Shown: one piece after another, positions 12,365 to 22,420 of the stretch
Position numbering within the stretch: position 1 is the first letter of the stretch
How the letters are laid out: every line of letters begins with the position of its first letter
Source: Paraphysomonas bandaiensis
Lineage: Eukaryota; Chrysophyceae
Assembly: GCA_965644295.1 (NCBI GenBank)
Contig: CBFFRP010000238.1
Span: forward strand, 287,013-351,012
Reading direction: 5' to 3'
DNA: 64,000 bases
Notes under the pieces: generated by a model
The model's input: only the letters and a program-made list of their open reading frames with translations
What the model was told of the DNA's origin: nothing
The model's database searches: none
Position numbers and translations under genes: made by a program

Positions 12365-12550
12365 TCAGTGTTCTGGGGGATAAGTGATAAGAACCTGAAA
12401 GGATTCGTCGGGAAACTCACATGAGCCGCAAACATAGACAGTCGTGAATGTCTCATAATTAGCAATAGATGTATAAGAGTCAGTTCTTAACTCTGATGTC
12501 CTCCTATTTAACGTTACAAAAACTGCTTGTATGTCACCGCAATTGTGGTG
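12365..12550. repeat. rearranged fragment of repeat E
   Basis: The stretch joins an E segment in one orientation (GGGAAACTCACATGAGCCGCAAACATA) to one in the opposite orientation (GTGAATGTCTCATAATTAGCAATAG, then ATTTAACGTTACAAAAACTGCTTG). It then passes directly into hAT-derived sequence at about 12551. It is a chimeric scar rather than an intact copy. Confidence 0.6.
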
Positions 12551-12884
12551 ACAGCTGTGGCCGGGTGCAAGCATATTTCAATTAATTCTGGATGAATATT
12601 ATGGTGATGTTGACGTCACCGATGATGGCTCAGAGGATGAGGACCAGGTGAATTCTTATTAGCTATAAGCAGTAGTGGGTTTGGTTGTCATGTAATCTTA
12701 ATGACTCTAATACTAAAAATGGAATCTACGGATGTGTTTACTTACTGATTAGTCATACTAATATATTATTGCAATACATTGACAATATATTGCAATATAT
12801 TGTAATTGTATTGTTGAGCCTGTTTAAAATCTCCATCAATACTATTGATGGAACGCTATCTAACCATAGTATTGCAATATATTT
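12551..12884 (+). repeat. truncated hAT-type element (right half)
   Basis: The sequence from CAGCTGTGGCCGGG to GTATTGCAATATAT matches the right half of the element at 14208-15013. It includes the GATGATGGCTCAGAGGATGA block and the TGCAATACATTGACAATATATTG sub-terminal repeats. The terminal CAGGG end is missing, and repeat E begins at once at 12890. Confidence 0.75.
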
Positions 12885-12889
12885 ATATC

Positions 12890-13294
12890 TCCGGAAAACT
12901 AACGTGAGCCGCATATATAGTCAGCAGATATTCTTCTGCCCACTCATAGCCGAATGCTTGTGTGTGGTACAAGGGACACAAATTAGTGTCGCTTGTGTAG
13001 ACGTCTTCTTTGGGCCTTGACGAATATACAGGCATCCGGGAATGAGCCCACCTCAAGGGAATCCGGAGTATTGGGCTACGTGCTGAAATCAAGCATCGGG
13101 CTGTTCACCTTAAGCATGTCCGCTGAGTTTGCTTTTAGTGGTGGCACCTTGGCGCTTGCGGTAACGCACAAGCAGCTTTCGTAGCGCTAAATAGAAAAAA
13201 TATATATATATCAAAGTAAGCACTAGTTAAATTGTTTTGCTACATTATTTCTGACTCATACACGCCTATTGCTAATAACCAGACATTCACTACT
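12890..13294 (+). repeat. dispersed repeat E, copy 2
   Basis: Runs from CCGGAAAACTAACGTGAGCCGCATATATAG to CACGCCTATTGCTAATAACCAGACATTCACTACT. It shares all internal blocks of the family, including CAGGCATCCGGGAATG and CTTTCGTAGCGCTAAATAG. The CTCAACAAAGTCGG end is missing. Confidence 0.8.
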
Positions 13295-13528
13295 AGTAGT
13301 GTGTACTTTATACCACACAAACATTAGGCTATTTGAGTGGGCAGAACATTAGGCTATATTAGGTTAGTAGAAGTATTTTTCGCGTTGCCCCTGCTACTAG
13401 CTCCATTTACCTATGTTGAGATTGCACACGCTCCAATCGAATAACCTGATTTTGGATTTATTGCATAATATATATAATATATATAGCTATCATCTCCACC
13501 TCTACTACATGCAATTAACACCTCTACA

Positions 13529-13650
13529 TGCGTCGTTTCCGAGCATAATAGATAGGTACTAATACTACTGTAAGCAGTAGTGATGAAGATAGCAATATAG
13601 GGTTAGGGTTAGGGTTAGGGTTGAGTACCTATATGCTCGGAGACGATGCG
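13529..13650. repeat. imperfect inverted repeat flanking a (TTAGGG)n-type run
   Basis: The left arm at 13529-13560 (CGTCGTTTCCGAGCATAATAGATAGGTACT) pairs imperfectly with the right arm at 13624-13650 (AGTACCTATATGCTCGGAGACGATGC). Between them, at about 13597-13622, lie four telomere-like units (TAGGGT repeated). The whole could be a small fold-back element or a scar of break repair at which telomeric repeats were added. Confidence 0.7.
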
Positions 13651-14207
13651 GCAACAGCCGTGTTGGGGGCACATTACTAGTAGGTGGAGGATGATCATTT
13701 TTCATCATCAAATGATCACGAAGTTCTGCTAGACCGTACATCATTTATTTACTGACGAAGTTCTGCAACAGCGGTACCATATGTAAGAAAGTAGTGAAAT
13801 ATAGTAATTATACATAATATTCTTCACACTGTTAATATCTTCATAATATATAGTGGTATATCGTGAGATGGTATAGTGATGTATGTATTATACGTGAAAC
13901 TTCCAGTCGTCGCTTCTCCTCCTCTAGTCGCGACGTCGACACCCCTGCAGCAGATTCCGTGTGTGGACAGACACAATGTGTTCGATGAGTACATCATGCA
14001 ACAACAAATTATGCAGGATCGAACAGCTCGTGAAATACACTCTCATGAGCAAACCCTGAGGCTTCAAATTTACGAGAATCTTCTAATGCGGAGAGGTAGA
14101 TAGTAGTTTGTACTGCTATTTTATCTACTTCTGTAGAAATTTAACACTTATAGCAGTTAAGTTAATAATAATTGCGTTATAGTTAGATGGTATAGTGGTA
14201 GTATAAT

Positions 14208-15013
14208 CAGGGCTAGGAAACAATATATTGAATTGCAATACATTGTACAATATATTGCAATATATTGTAAAATATTATATTGATTGGTCGACCGGCCAAA
14301 AATCCCATCAATATTGTTTCTGTTAAAGTATCTCACAATATATTGCATTATATTGCAATCAATATTATGATAGTCATATAAGAGAAGATTCTCAACTGTA
14401 GGGTGCAAAATGGATATTAATAACCGAGAAATTGATTACAACTTTACAGAGGATGATGAAGCTGATGTTGACTATATGCGACTAAAAATCTTCAGCCAGC
14501 TCAAAAAATTAAGAAACGTACAGATCCACGAGTCATTAACGGTTACCAGTCCCTGGTATGTACTTCCAATACATGGGAGCGTCTGTTCAGCGCAGCTAAA
14601 TATATTATATCAGTGTTGCGCTAAAGTATCCATCCTGCTTAATATGTTGTTGTTTCTGAAAGCAATTCGACAGTTGTGGCCGAATACTGGCATATTTCAA
14701 TAAATTTTGTGGATGAATATTATGGTGATGTTGACGTCACCGATGATGGCTCAGAGGATGAGAACTAGGTGGATTTTTATTAGCTATAAGCAGTAATTGG
14801 TTTGGTTGTCATGTGATCTTAATGACTAATACTAAAAATGGAATCTACGGATGTGTTTACTTACTGATTACTCATACTAATATATTGCAATACATTGACA
14901 ATATATTGCAATATATTGTAATTGTATTGTTGAGCCTGTTTAAAATCTCCATCAATACTATTGATGGAACGCTATCTAACAATAGTATTGCAATATATTG
15001 TTTCCTAGCCCTG
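14208..15013 (+). mobile_element. hAT-type element with TIRs, 8-bp target duplication and transposase relic
   Basis: The ends are CAGGGCTAGGAAACAATATATTG and its near-perfect inverse CAATATATTGTTTCCTAGCCCTG. They are flanked by a perfect 8-bp duplication AGTATAAT at 14200-14207 and 15014-15021. Sub-terminal regions are packed with short CAATATATTGCAAT repeats in both orientations. The interior carries a broken hAT transposase C-terminus. It is a close relative of the element at 42091-42879 in the opposite orientation. Confidence 0.92.
14410..14765 (+). pseudogene. hAT transposase relic (C-terminal dimerisation region)
   Basis: An ATG at 14410 opens MDINNREIDYNFTEDDEADV. After frame changes the region continues with WERLFSAAKYIISVLR, which matches the hAT C-terminal dimerisation motif (the ERLFS-A block), and ends in an acidic DVTDDGSEDE tail. 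Most of the transposase, including the catalytic domain, is absent, and stops and frameshifts interrupt the rest. Confidence 0.75.
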
Positions 15014-15399
15014 AGTATAATAACATAGTGATGCATATAGTGAGATGGTATCTGGGTGTATAGTGAGATATATGGTTATAGTTCGTACTTGTGTGAACTG
15101 TATGTAATATATATGTGTAGTCAGTGACTTCTATAGCTGTAAAACTGAAGTAATATGGAAGCAATAAGTAAAAATATTATAAATAATACTTTTCACATTG
15201 TTAATATCTTCATAGTTACTTATTGTGCACAGTTATACCCTTTTCCAACCATCATCAAATATTTCACCAGGTTTTGGTATTACCTCGACTTATAGTTACT
15301 TATTGTGTATAGTTATACCTATTTCCGGCCGTCATCATCTAAACTTTCACCAGGTTTTATACATTTTACCATACTTTGATATATATTACCCCGACTTCT

Positions 15400-15661
15400 G
15401 CTGAAGTGAAGCATTCGGGCTGTTCACCTTAAGGACTCAAAAATTCTGGAGTCAGCAAGTGTCAGGTATATCAACATTATTCTGCTTGCTCACTGCGTTT
15501 GCTTTGAGCGTTAGGGCGAAAGTGGTTATACCTTGGTGCAAGAAATAGTAGAGAGTTAAATAGTAGGGTAGCAGAGTTAAGCACTAGTTAGTTAAATTGC
15601 AATGCTAAATTAGTTCTGACTCTTAAACGCCTATATTGCTAATAATCAGACATTCACTACT
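15400..15661 (+). repeat. dispersed repeat E, copy 3 (partial)
   Basis: Covers only the half from CTGAAGTGAAGCATTCGGGCTGTTCACCTTAAGG to CGCCTATATTGCTAATAATCAGACATTCACTACT. The TTTCGTAGCGC block is missing, so it carries an internal deletion. Confidence 0.75.
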
Positions 15662-15944
15662 GTTGTCTCGATGTTACCGATGTAAAATACTTCCTCTTGT
15701 TAACAAGCAAAAGTTTCAGATGCGCATAAGTGCAAGTACAACAACGACTGATGTCAAAGGGTAGTACTACAACAACAAACAACACGGGGAAAGTGAAAAC
15801 CTCTGTGTTATGTTAACAAAAAAGTACAATACCCGCTACCAATAGCTTCAAAATATGCACTAAATTAATCGGCCATGTAGATAGTGTACGCACCTCTGTA
15901 TATCTATATACATTTCAGGGAACATGTTGATGTGACAGACAATA

Positions 15945-17217
15945 CTACAACTCTCCAGAATCTGTGTACATGCTCTTCTTGTCAATACTGTATAATCTAG
16001 CTATCTCAGACGACAGTTCTTCTTCGCCCCAAGTATCGTATGCGTTTTTTCCACCATGAATTGCCACCGAGCTGTCAGCGCTAGTCTGAGTGGGCTCACT
16101 CACAGAGCTCACTCTTCGTGTGTCCGTACTTACGCTTGACCGCCCCTCACGCGCCCAGAAGCCTACCGAAAACCTATGCAATGCAGAGACAACGTCTCCA
16201 TTCTCCGTATGCTCTTCTTCATAAAAATTGCTGCTATCACTATCCCGATAGCGTGATGCTACGACACCTTCAGAGCAGCTGTGAGAGTCCGGAAACCCCC
16301 GGAAACCTCCGTCAACTACGCTCCTTCTAGATAGCGAACTACAGCAGCACATTGAAAGTATGACGGATAGATCACACTTTATGCATTCATAGGCCCCTAG
16401 AGATAACAAGAAGTTATATATTACATAAAGTCAAGTGCAGAATAATAGCACCAGGTGAGACCATCACAAAGACGAGGAAGAAGCCAAGACCAGCACTAGG
16501 AAGAGTGAGCACATATAAGAAAAATGAAATGCGCTTGCTCAGCGACTCATCCGCGTCATAAGTGTATCCATGTCCGTATAACTCTTCGTACCAAGCAACT
16601 CCTACTCGAGATAGGACTTGTACTATGGGGTAGTATTTGAACCGGTTCGCCAGGGCCCTCAGTGGATCTGAGGCAGATGACTTCAGCGATGTCACACGCG
16701 GTGTTTTATCCAGCTGATTTAACTTATAGACAAGAACAGCATAAGAACCAATATTGAAAACGATCGATACAACACGAATCCAGTAGTATACTGAAGATAC
16801 AATCTCAAATTCCAGGTCTGAAAATGAAAAATAGGCGACAGGAACAACTACACCATAACAAGCTGCTGGAATTACCACTAAAAAAAATATTTTTCTAAAG
16901 TGCTCAGATACATTAATAGCTTGCATTGTCCAGACTGTATAGACAACAACAAACGATAACACATTTGTAACGAAAGTCGCCCACAGGCCGCTCATACTCC
17001 TCAGAGCGATGTACGCAAACTCAACTTCGCGACCAGGAAAAACGACCATAACAATACTGACATCGTACACAAACTGTGATACTGTTAGAAGTAATATCAG
17101 TTTGATGTACCCATTCCACCGCATCATCCTGGCCAGTATCCATAGCGTCAACAGCGAGCACGCAACACCTATAGAGCCACCAATAACAAGCAGTAGCAAG
17201 CCTAAGTTCAAAGCCAT
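15945..17217 (-). CDS. seven-transmembrane receptor-like protein (cAMP-receptor-like GPCR)
   Basis: Exons 17217-16452 and 16396-15945 are joined by a 55-nt intron, giving about 405 aa. Seven hydrophobic segments can be counted, with short loops, starting at the very N-terminus (LGLLLLVIGGSIGVAC). The third intracellular loop region is followed by RFKYYPIVQVLSRVG and the last helix by VMVSPGAYECIKC. This arrangement resembles family E / cAMP-receptor-like GPCRs of protists. The 140-residue cytoplasmic tail is rich in Ser, Arg and Glu and lacks any domain, fitting a phosphorylated receptor tail. The donor at 16451 was preferred to a later one because the alternative would make a 28-nt intron. 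The ligand is unknown, and a non-receptor 7TM protein cannot be excluded. Confidence 0.65.
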
Positions 17218-17371
17218 AAAGAACTAATCCTCTAGATAAGAATTACTACTTTATATCCCTCAAAACCCATAATAAGAGAAAAACTAAATCACAGTAACAA
17301 CAGCAGAATTCTACACTCTCAAAACCACACCAAACATTCAAGATATATAACATATACGCACCTGTAATACC

Positions 17372-17765
17372 TGTATGTATGTATGTATGTATGTATGTAT
17401 GTATGTATGTATGTATGTATGTATGTATGTATGTATGTATGTATGTATGTATGTATGTATGTATGTATGTATGTATGTATGTATGTATGTATGTATGTAT
17501 GTATGTATGTATGTATGTAGGTAGGTAGGTAGGTAGGTAGGTATGTATGTATGTATGTATGTATGTATGTATGTATGTATGTATGTATGTATGTATGTAT
17601 GTATGTATGTATGTATGTAGGTATGTATGTATGTATGTATGTATGTATGTATGTATGTATGTATGTATGTATGTATGTATGTATGTATGTATGTATGTAT
17701 GTATGTATGTATGTATGTATGTATGTATGTAGGTATGTATGTATGTATGTAGGTATGTATGTATG

Positions 17766-17801
<36 letters not shown>

Positions 17802-17947
17802 TGTATGTATGTATGTATGTATGTATGTATGTATGTATGTATGTATGTATGTATGTATGTATGTATGTATGTATGTATGTATGTATGTATGTATGTATGT
17901 ATGTATGTATGTAGGTATGTATGTATGTATGTAGGTATGTATGTATG

Positions 17948-17983
<36 letters not shown>

Positions 17984-18017
17984 TGTATGTATGTATGTAT
18001 GTATGTATGTATGTATG

Positions 18018-18053
<36 letters not shown>

Positions 18054-18303
18054 TGTATGTATGTATGTAGGTAGGTAGGTAGGTATGTATGTATGTATGT
18101 ATGTATGTATGTATGTATGTATGTATGTATGTAGGTATGTATGTATGTATGTATGTATGTATGTATGTATGTATGTATGTATGTATGTATGTATGTATGT
18201 ATGTATGTATGTATGTATGTATGTATGTATGTATGTATGTATGTATGTATGTATGTATGTATGTATGTAGGTATGTATGTATGTATGTAGGTATGTATGT
18301 ATG

Positions 18304-18339
<36 letters not shown>

Positions 18340-18473
18340 TGTATGTATGTATGTATGTATGTATGTATGTATGTATGTATGTATGTATGTATGTATGTAT
18401 GTATGTATGTATGTATGTATGTATGTATGTATGTATGTAGGTATGTATGTATGTATGTAGGTATGTATGTATG

Positions 18474-18509
<36 letters not shown>

Positions 18510-18539
18510 TGTATGTATGTATGTATGTATGTATGTATG

Positions 18540-18575
<36 letters not shown>

Positions 18576-18873
18576 TGTATGTATGTAGGTAGGTAGGTAG
18601 GTATGTATGTATGTATGTATGTATGTAGGTATGTAGGTAGGTATGTATGTATGTATGTATGTAGGTAGGTAGGTAGGTAGGTATGTATGTATGTATGTAT
18701 GTATGTATGTATGTATGTATGTATGTATGTATGTATGTATGTATGTATGTATGTATGTATGTATGTATGTATGTATGTATGTATGTATGTATGTATGTAT
18801 GTATGTATGTATGTATGTATGTATGTATGTATGTATGTAGGTATGTATGTATGTATGTAGGTATGTATGTATG

Positions 18874-18909
<36 letters not shown>

Positions 18910-18931
18910 TGTATGTATGTATGTATGTATG

Positions 18932-18967
<36 letters not shown>

Positions 18968-19204
18968 TGTATGTAGGTAGGTAGGTAGGTAGGTATGTAT
19001 GTATGTATGTATGTATGTATGTAGGTAGGTAGGTAGGTATGTATGTATGTATGTATGTATGTAGGTAGGTAGGTAGGTATGTATGTATGTATGTATGTAT
19101 GTATGTAGGTAGGTATGTATGTATGTAGGTATGTAGGTAGGTAGGTAGGTAGGTAGGTATGTATGTATGTATGTATGTAGGTAGGTAGGTATGTATGTAT
19201 GATG
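17372..19204. repeat. long (TGTA)n tetranucleotide array with higher-order structure
   Basis: About 1.83 kb of ATGT/GTAT repeats are interrupted by TAGG variants and TATATATAT islands. The interruption pattern itself repeats: paired AGG variants 20 bp apart occur at about 17731, 17913, 18269, 18439 and 18839, each followed by TATATATAT. After three of them (17913, 18439, 18839) a second TATATATAT and then a TAGG run follow. This indicates internal block duplication. All long open frames in it are Met-Tyr-Val-Cys repeats and not genes. Confidence 0.97.
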
Positions 19205-19238
19205 TTACTATCGTAGATTTACCACTTATCTGTCACAT

Positions 19239-20126
19239 ATGGAAGACCCACGGGGTACGCCTCTACAGGGTCATCTATGGCGTTGGAATGACAGCCGTGG
19301 GTTAGTTTCATTCTGCACCGGTGATCTGACCTGTCCTTTTCAAGTGATCTGCATAGGGGGGCTCACAGATGGTCTCCTTCCCTGTCCTTGGGTGCCAGGG
19401 TTATCAACACGATGCAATGATATTGGATGGTCTGTTGTACAACCGCAGATATCGAGCTCCTATACCGGTTACGGAACTGGAAGTCTGGAAAGAGATTCGA
19501 CTGAAATTTCTGAATTTGTGATTCATTTGAAAGAGAAATGGGGATGCAAGAAGATTGTCATAGTTGGGCACAGTACTGGATGCCAAAATGCAGTGCACTT
19601 TGCAGCGAATGGGTTCCGAGAGGCTGTGTCGATGCTAGTGGGAATTGTTCTACAGGCTCCCGTCTCTGATCAGGAGGCTGGAACTCTTGACCCCCAAGTA
19701 TTACCTCACTTGCAGTGGGCTTTAAAGCAACCAGAGAGTTCACTGGACACTTTGATGCCTATTGAGTCTCATTATTCTCCTATCACTGTGCGTAGATTTT
19801 TATCTCTTTTTAATCGATATGGTGATGATGATTTCTTTTCTTCCTACCTTTCTGACGAAGAACTTGACCACCGATTTCGCCATATTAACAAATTACAAAC
19901 ATTGTCCAAAGTGTTAATAGCATATTCAATGGCGGACCAATATGTTCCTGAAAGTGTTGACAAAAGCACATTAGTGGATCGTCTTGTTCGCGCTATCGGT
20001 CCAAAAGCTGAGTCCCTAAAAATACCAAATGCTGATCATAGTTTGCTGTTCCCCATAGGCGGTAGTTCAGTCGAAGTGTTTGTAGAATCTGTTGTTCAGC
20101 TACTACTTCAACTGTCTGATTCGTAG
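19239..20126 (+). CDS. alpha/beta-hydrolase, DUF1749 / UPF0613-like
   Basis: A single exon encodes 295 aa. The nucleophile elbow is GHSTGCQ (Ser112), in the form typical of DUF1749 proteins of fungi and plants. Candidate triad partners are Asp233 (YSMADQYVP) and His267 (NADHSLL), in the right order and spacing for the fold. There is no signal peptide, so it is probably cytosolic. The first ATG, close after the end of the tetranucleotide array, opens the frame. The family has no well-established substrate. It lies head to head with the 7TM gene, with the array between them. Confidence 0.88.
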   Translation: MEDPRGTPLQGHLWRWNDSRGLVSFCTGDLTCPFQVICIGGLTDGLLPCPWVPGLSTRCNDIGWSVVQPQISSSYTGYGTGSLERDSTEISEFVIHLKEKWGCKKIVIVGHSTGCQNAVHFAANGFREAVSMLVGIVLQAPVSDQEAGTLDPQVLPHLQWALKQPESSLDTLMPIESHYSPITVRRFLSLFNRYGDDDFFSSYLSDEELDHRFRHINKLQTLSKVLIAYSMADQYVPESVDKSTLVDRLVRAIGPKAESLKIPNADHSLLFPIGGSSVEVFVESVVQLLLQLSDS

Positions 20127-20430
20127 AACTCATATGAATTGTAATATCTATGAAAATGGGGATATTCACTGTTATATACAGTATTTTAACGAAAATTTAC
20201 ATGATATTAAATATTAACCAGTATGTACTTCGCAGTAAAAGGGTGTGGTGATCAGCTACAGTGCACGGGTAGACGGGTGGTAGATGTGGTGTACCAGCGT
20301 GCCTACACCATGGCCACACGCACTCGGAATGGTGCAAGATTTTATCAACTATTACACTTTCAGTTTCTTTGTATATTTTATTTCAACTCACAACAGTAGT
20401 TAACAGCAAACAGTCGGTGTCAATCATTTC

Positions 20431-21238
20431 CTTCAACAAAGTCGGACTCGCACCTTTTCTGCGGATAAGTTTCTCCAGAAAACTAACGTGAGCCGCATAT
20501 ATATATAGTAAACAAATATGCAAACGTGGGAAAAAAATTCCCACGTTTGCATTCATTCCTTGTTAAAACTAGCTAGTTACTAGAGTGCTAATAAATAGTT
20601 CTCTGCATTTGAATTGAATATATTATAATATATTATTGACCAATATTTCAAATTAATATTATTTTTAGTATAAAATGGGCTCAACTAACCGGTTGATATT
20701 GCTATGTACGTGAATGAGCTACAAACTAGTTCTCTAGCTAGTCATATATATTGTATTATATACTTAAAACCACATAATCATTGAACAGAAAAGAACAACA
20801 AACATACAATCAATACAATATATTATAGTAAACAGATATTGTTCTGCCCACTCACAGACGAATAAATGCTGTGTGGTACAAGAGACACAAATTTGTGTCA
20901 CTTGTGTAGACATCTTCAAGTCTTGACGAATATACAGGCATCCAGGGTATTGGGCTGCCTGCTGAAATCAAGCATCCGGGTTGATCACCTTAAGAACTTG
21001 AAAATCCTGATTATTAGCAGATGTCTTGTATATCAGCACTGCGTTGGCTTTGAGTGATAGAGCGAAAGCGGTTGTACCTTGGAGCTTGCGGTGATACACA
21101 AGCACTTTCGTAGCGCTAATTAGTAGGATATAATATCAGAGCATAGCACTTCTAGTTAGAGTTAAATAGTTTGAGCACATTAGTCCTGACTCATACACGC
21201 CTATATAGAGTATTGTTAATAATCATACATTCACTACT
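20431..21238 (+). repeat. dispersed repeat E, copy 4, split by an insertion
   Basis: The left part starts CTTCAACAAAGTCGGACTCGCACCTTTTC and the right part ends AATAATCATACATTCACTACT. It is interrupted at 20515-20823 by foreign sequence flanked by TATAGTAAACA. Other family members are continuous across this point. Confidence 0.85.
20515..20823. mobile_element. 309-bp insertion with 11-bp direct repeat and terminal hairpin
   Basis: Identical 11-bp sequences TATAGTAAACA (20504-20514 and 20824-20834) flank a segment absent from the other E copies. Near its left end a perfect 15-bp inverted repeat (ATGCAAACGTGGGAA, 20518-20532 and 20538-20552) is separated by five A. There is no open frame. It looks like a short non-autonomous element; the class is undetermined because no matching hairpin is seen at the right end. 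Confidence 0.7.
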
Positions 21239-22420
21239 ATATACACGTATTTGGGACAACTCACGAGGTATGTTCATGATATTATATATATGTTAGAATG
21301 TAGCCAAAATACAACAGAACACATCGATATAAGATATCATATATATCATGTATATCAAAGTATTATTATTATGATGATAAAAAGCTGATTCTCCATATAT
21401 AATATAAATATTAATAAAACAAAGCATTTGTTGAGGGTAATAATACGAGTATACAACAACGTCTAATAGAGTATAGTGGGGTGTACCATTCAGCCCTATA
21501 TCTAATCCTTGCTACTAGCCCGGTAATATCTTATAGTGTTATTATCATGTTGTAGTATAGACTGCTCTAACCTAATAAGGAGAGGGACTTCTCATAGCAC
21601 TTGCACGCTGGCTCTATATTAGATACCGGTTTCATACTACTTATAATATTTCCTAACCGCTCTGACGATCTCATGCATGCACTACAATTCCCCCTACGTA
21701 CTTTCATACTGCAAGAAACACGTACTTATGTACACGTACATGTACAACTGGAGCTGTATATGTATGTATACACAGAACACAGGTACACCACGGTTGCACT
21801 TGCTTCTCAATCCAACCTCCTTAACCCTATATGGGGTCTAAACTACAACGATAGCGTATCTTTAATAACTCTACCTACAACTCACATTTTCCAGTAAAAC
21901 GGCGTATATCAGAATCGTCACATATTTAAATTTTAAACTTTAAACTTTAAACAGCGTGAACTATTTCACTACAAAGTGAGCTACACTAGGTGTCCTTTTC
22001 GGCTGGTTTCTGGTCACTGGTCCAGAACTTTCTCTGCCCTATATTACAGAATCAGTCTCCCAAGTGTACCCTACTCTCTAACTCGTTAACGTTTACCCAG
22101 GCATCACCTACTTTATACTTTGAATATTGCAAGCGATAAACACCATTTCTGCTTCGTACTCTTACTTGACAGATTCTTCAAACTGATGCAGTACAGGGCA
22201 GGCGATTGAGTCTTATCTACTGTTTACATAGTAGAACTATAGGTTTGTAGTGCATTAGGTGGGAGTCATCCAGCCCATAGGCAGATCGTAAATACAACGT
22301 GTTGCAGGATGCATGAGTATAGCAAGGCTTGCAGTCGTCATTTCTTTATTGTTTCCACGTCCATACATCCATCTCAAATACATAAATAATAATAAAAACA
22401 TTAATTACGCTGCATATATA

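Larger units (their letters stand above)
12066..15944. other. repeat island without host genes
   Basis: This 3.9-kb stretch consists of fragments of repeat E, a truncated and a full hAT-type element, a telomere-like run inside an inverted repeat at 13529-13650, and AT-rich filler. None of the short open frames resembles a known protein except the hAT transposase relic. Confidence 0.65.
20127..22420. other. gene-free region with repeat E copy 4
   Basis: It contains an E copy with a nested insertion (20431-21238). The remaining 1.2 kb is AT-rich and holds only short, unconvincing open frames. Confidence 0.55.

Noticed and set aside
16397-16424. 28-nt intron in the 7TM receptor-like gene
   Set aside because: An alternative donor at 16451 gives a 55-nt intron in the same phase, matching the genome norm.
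17551-18976. Many long open frames of Met-Tyr-Val-Cys repeats
   Set aside because: They are translations of the (TGTA)n array in every frame and appear equally at 44094-44628; no gene signal.
21601-21897. 98-codon plus-strand frame
   Set aside because: TTG start, AT-rich region, no motif or homologous pattern.
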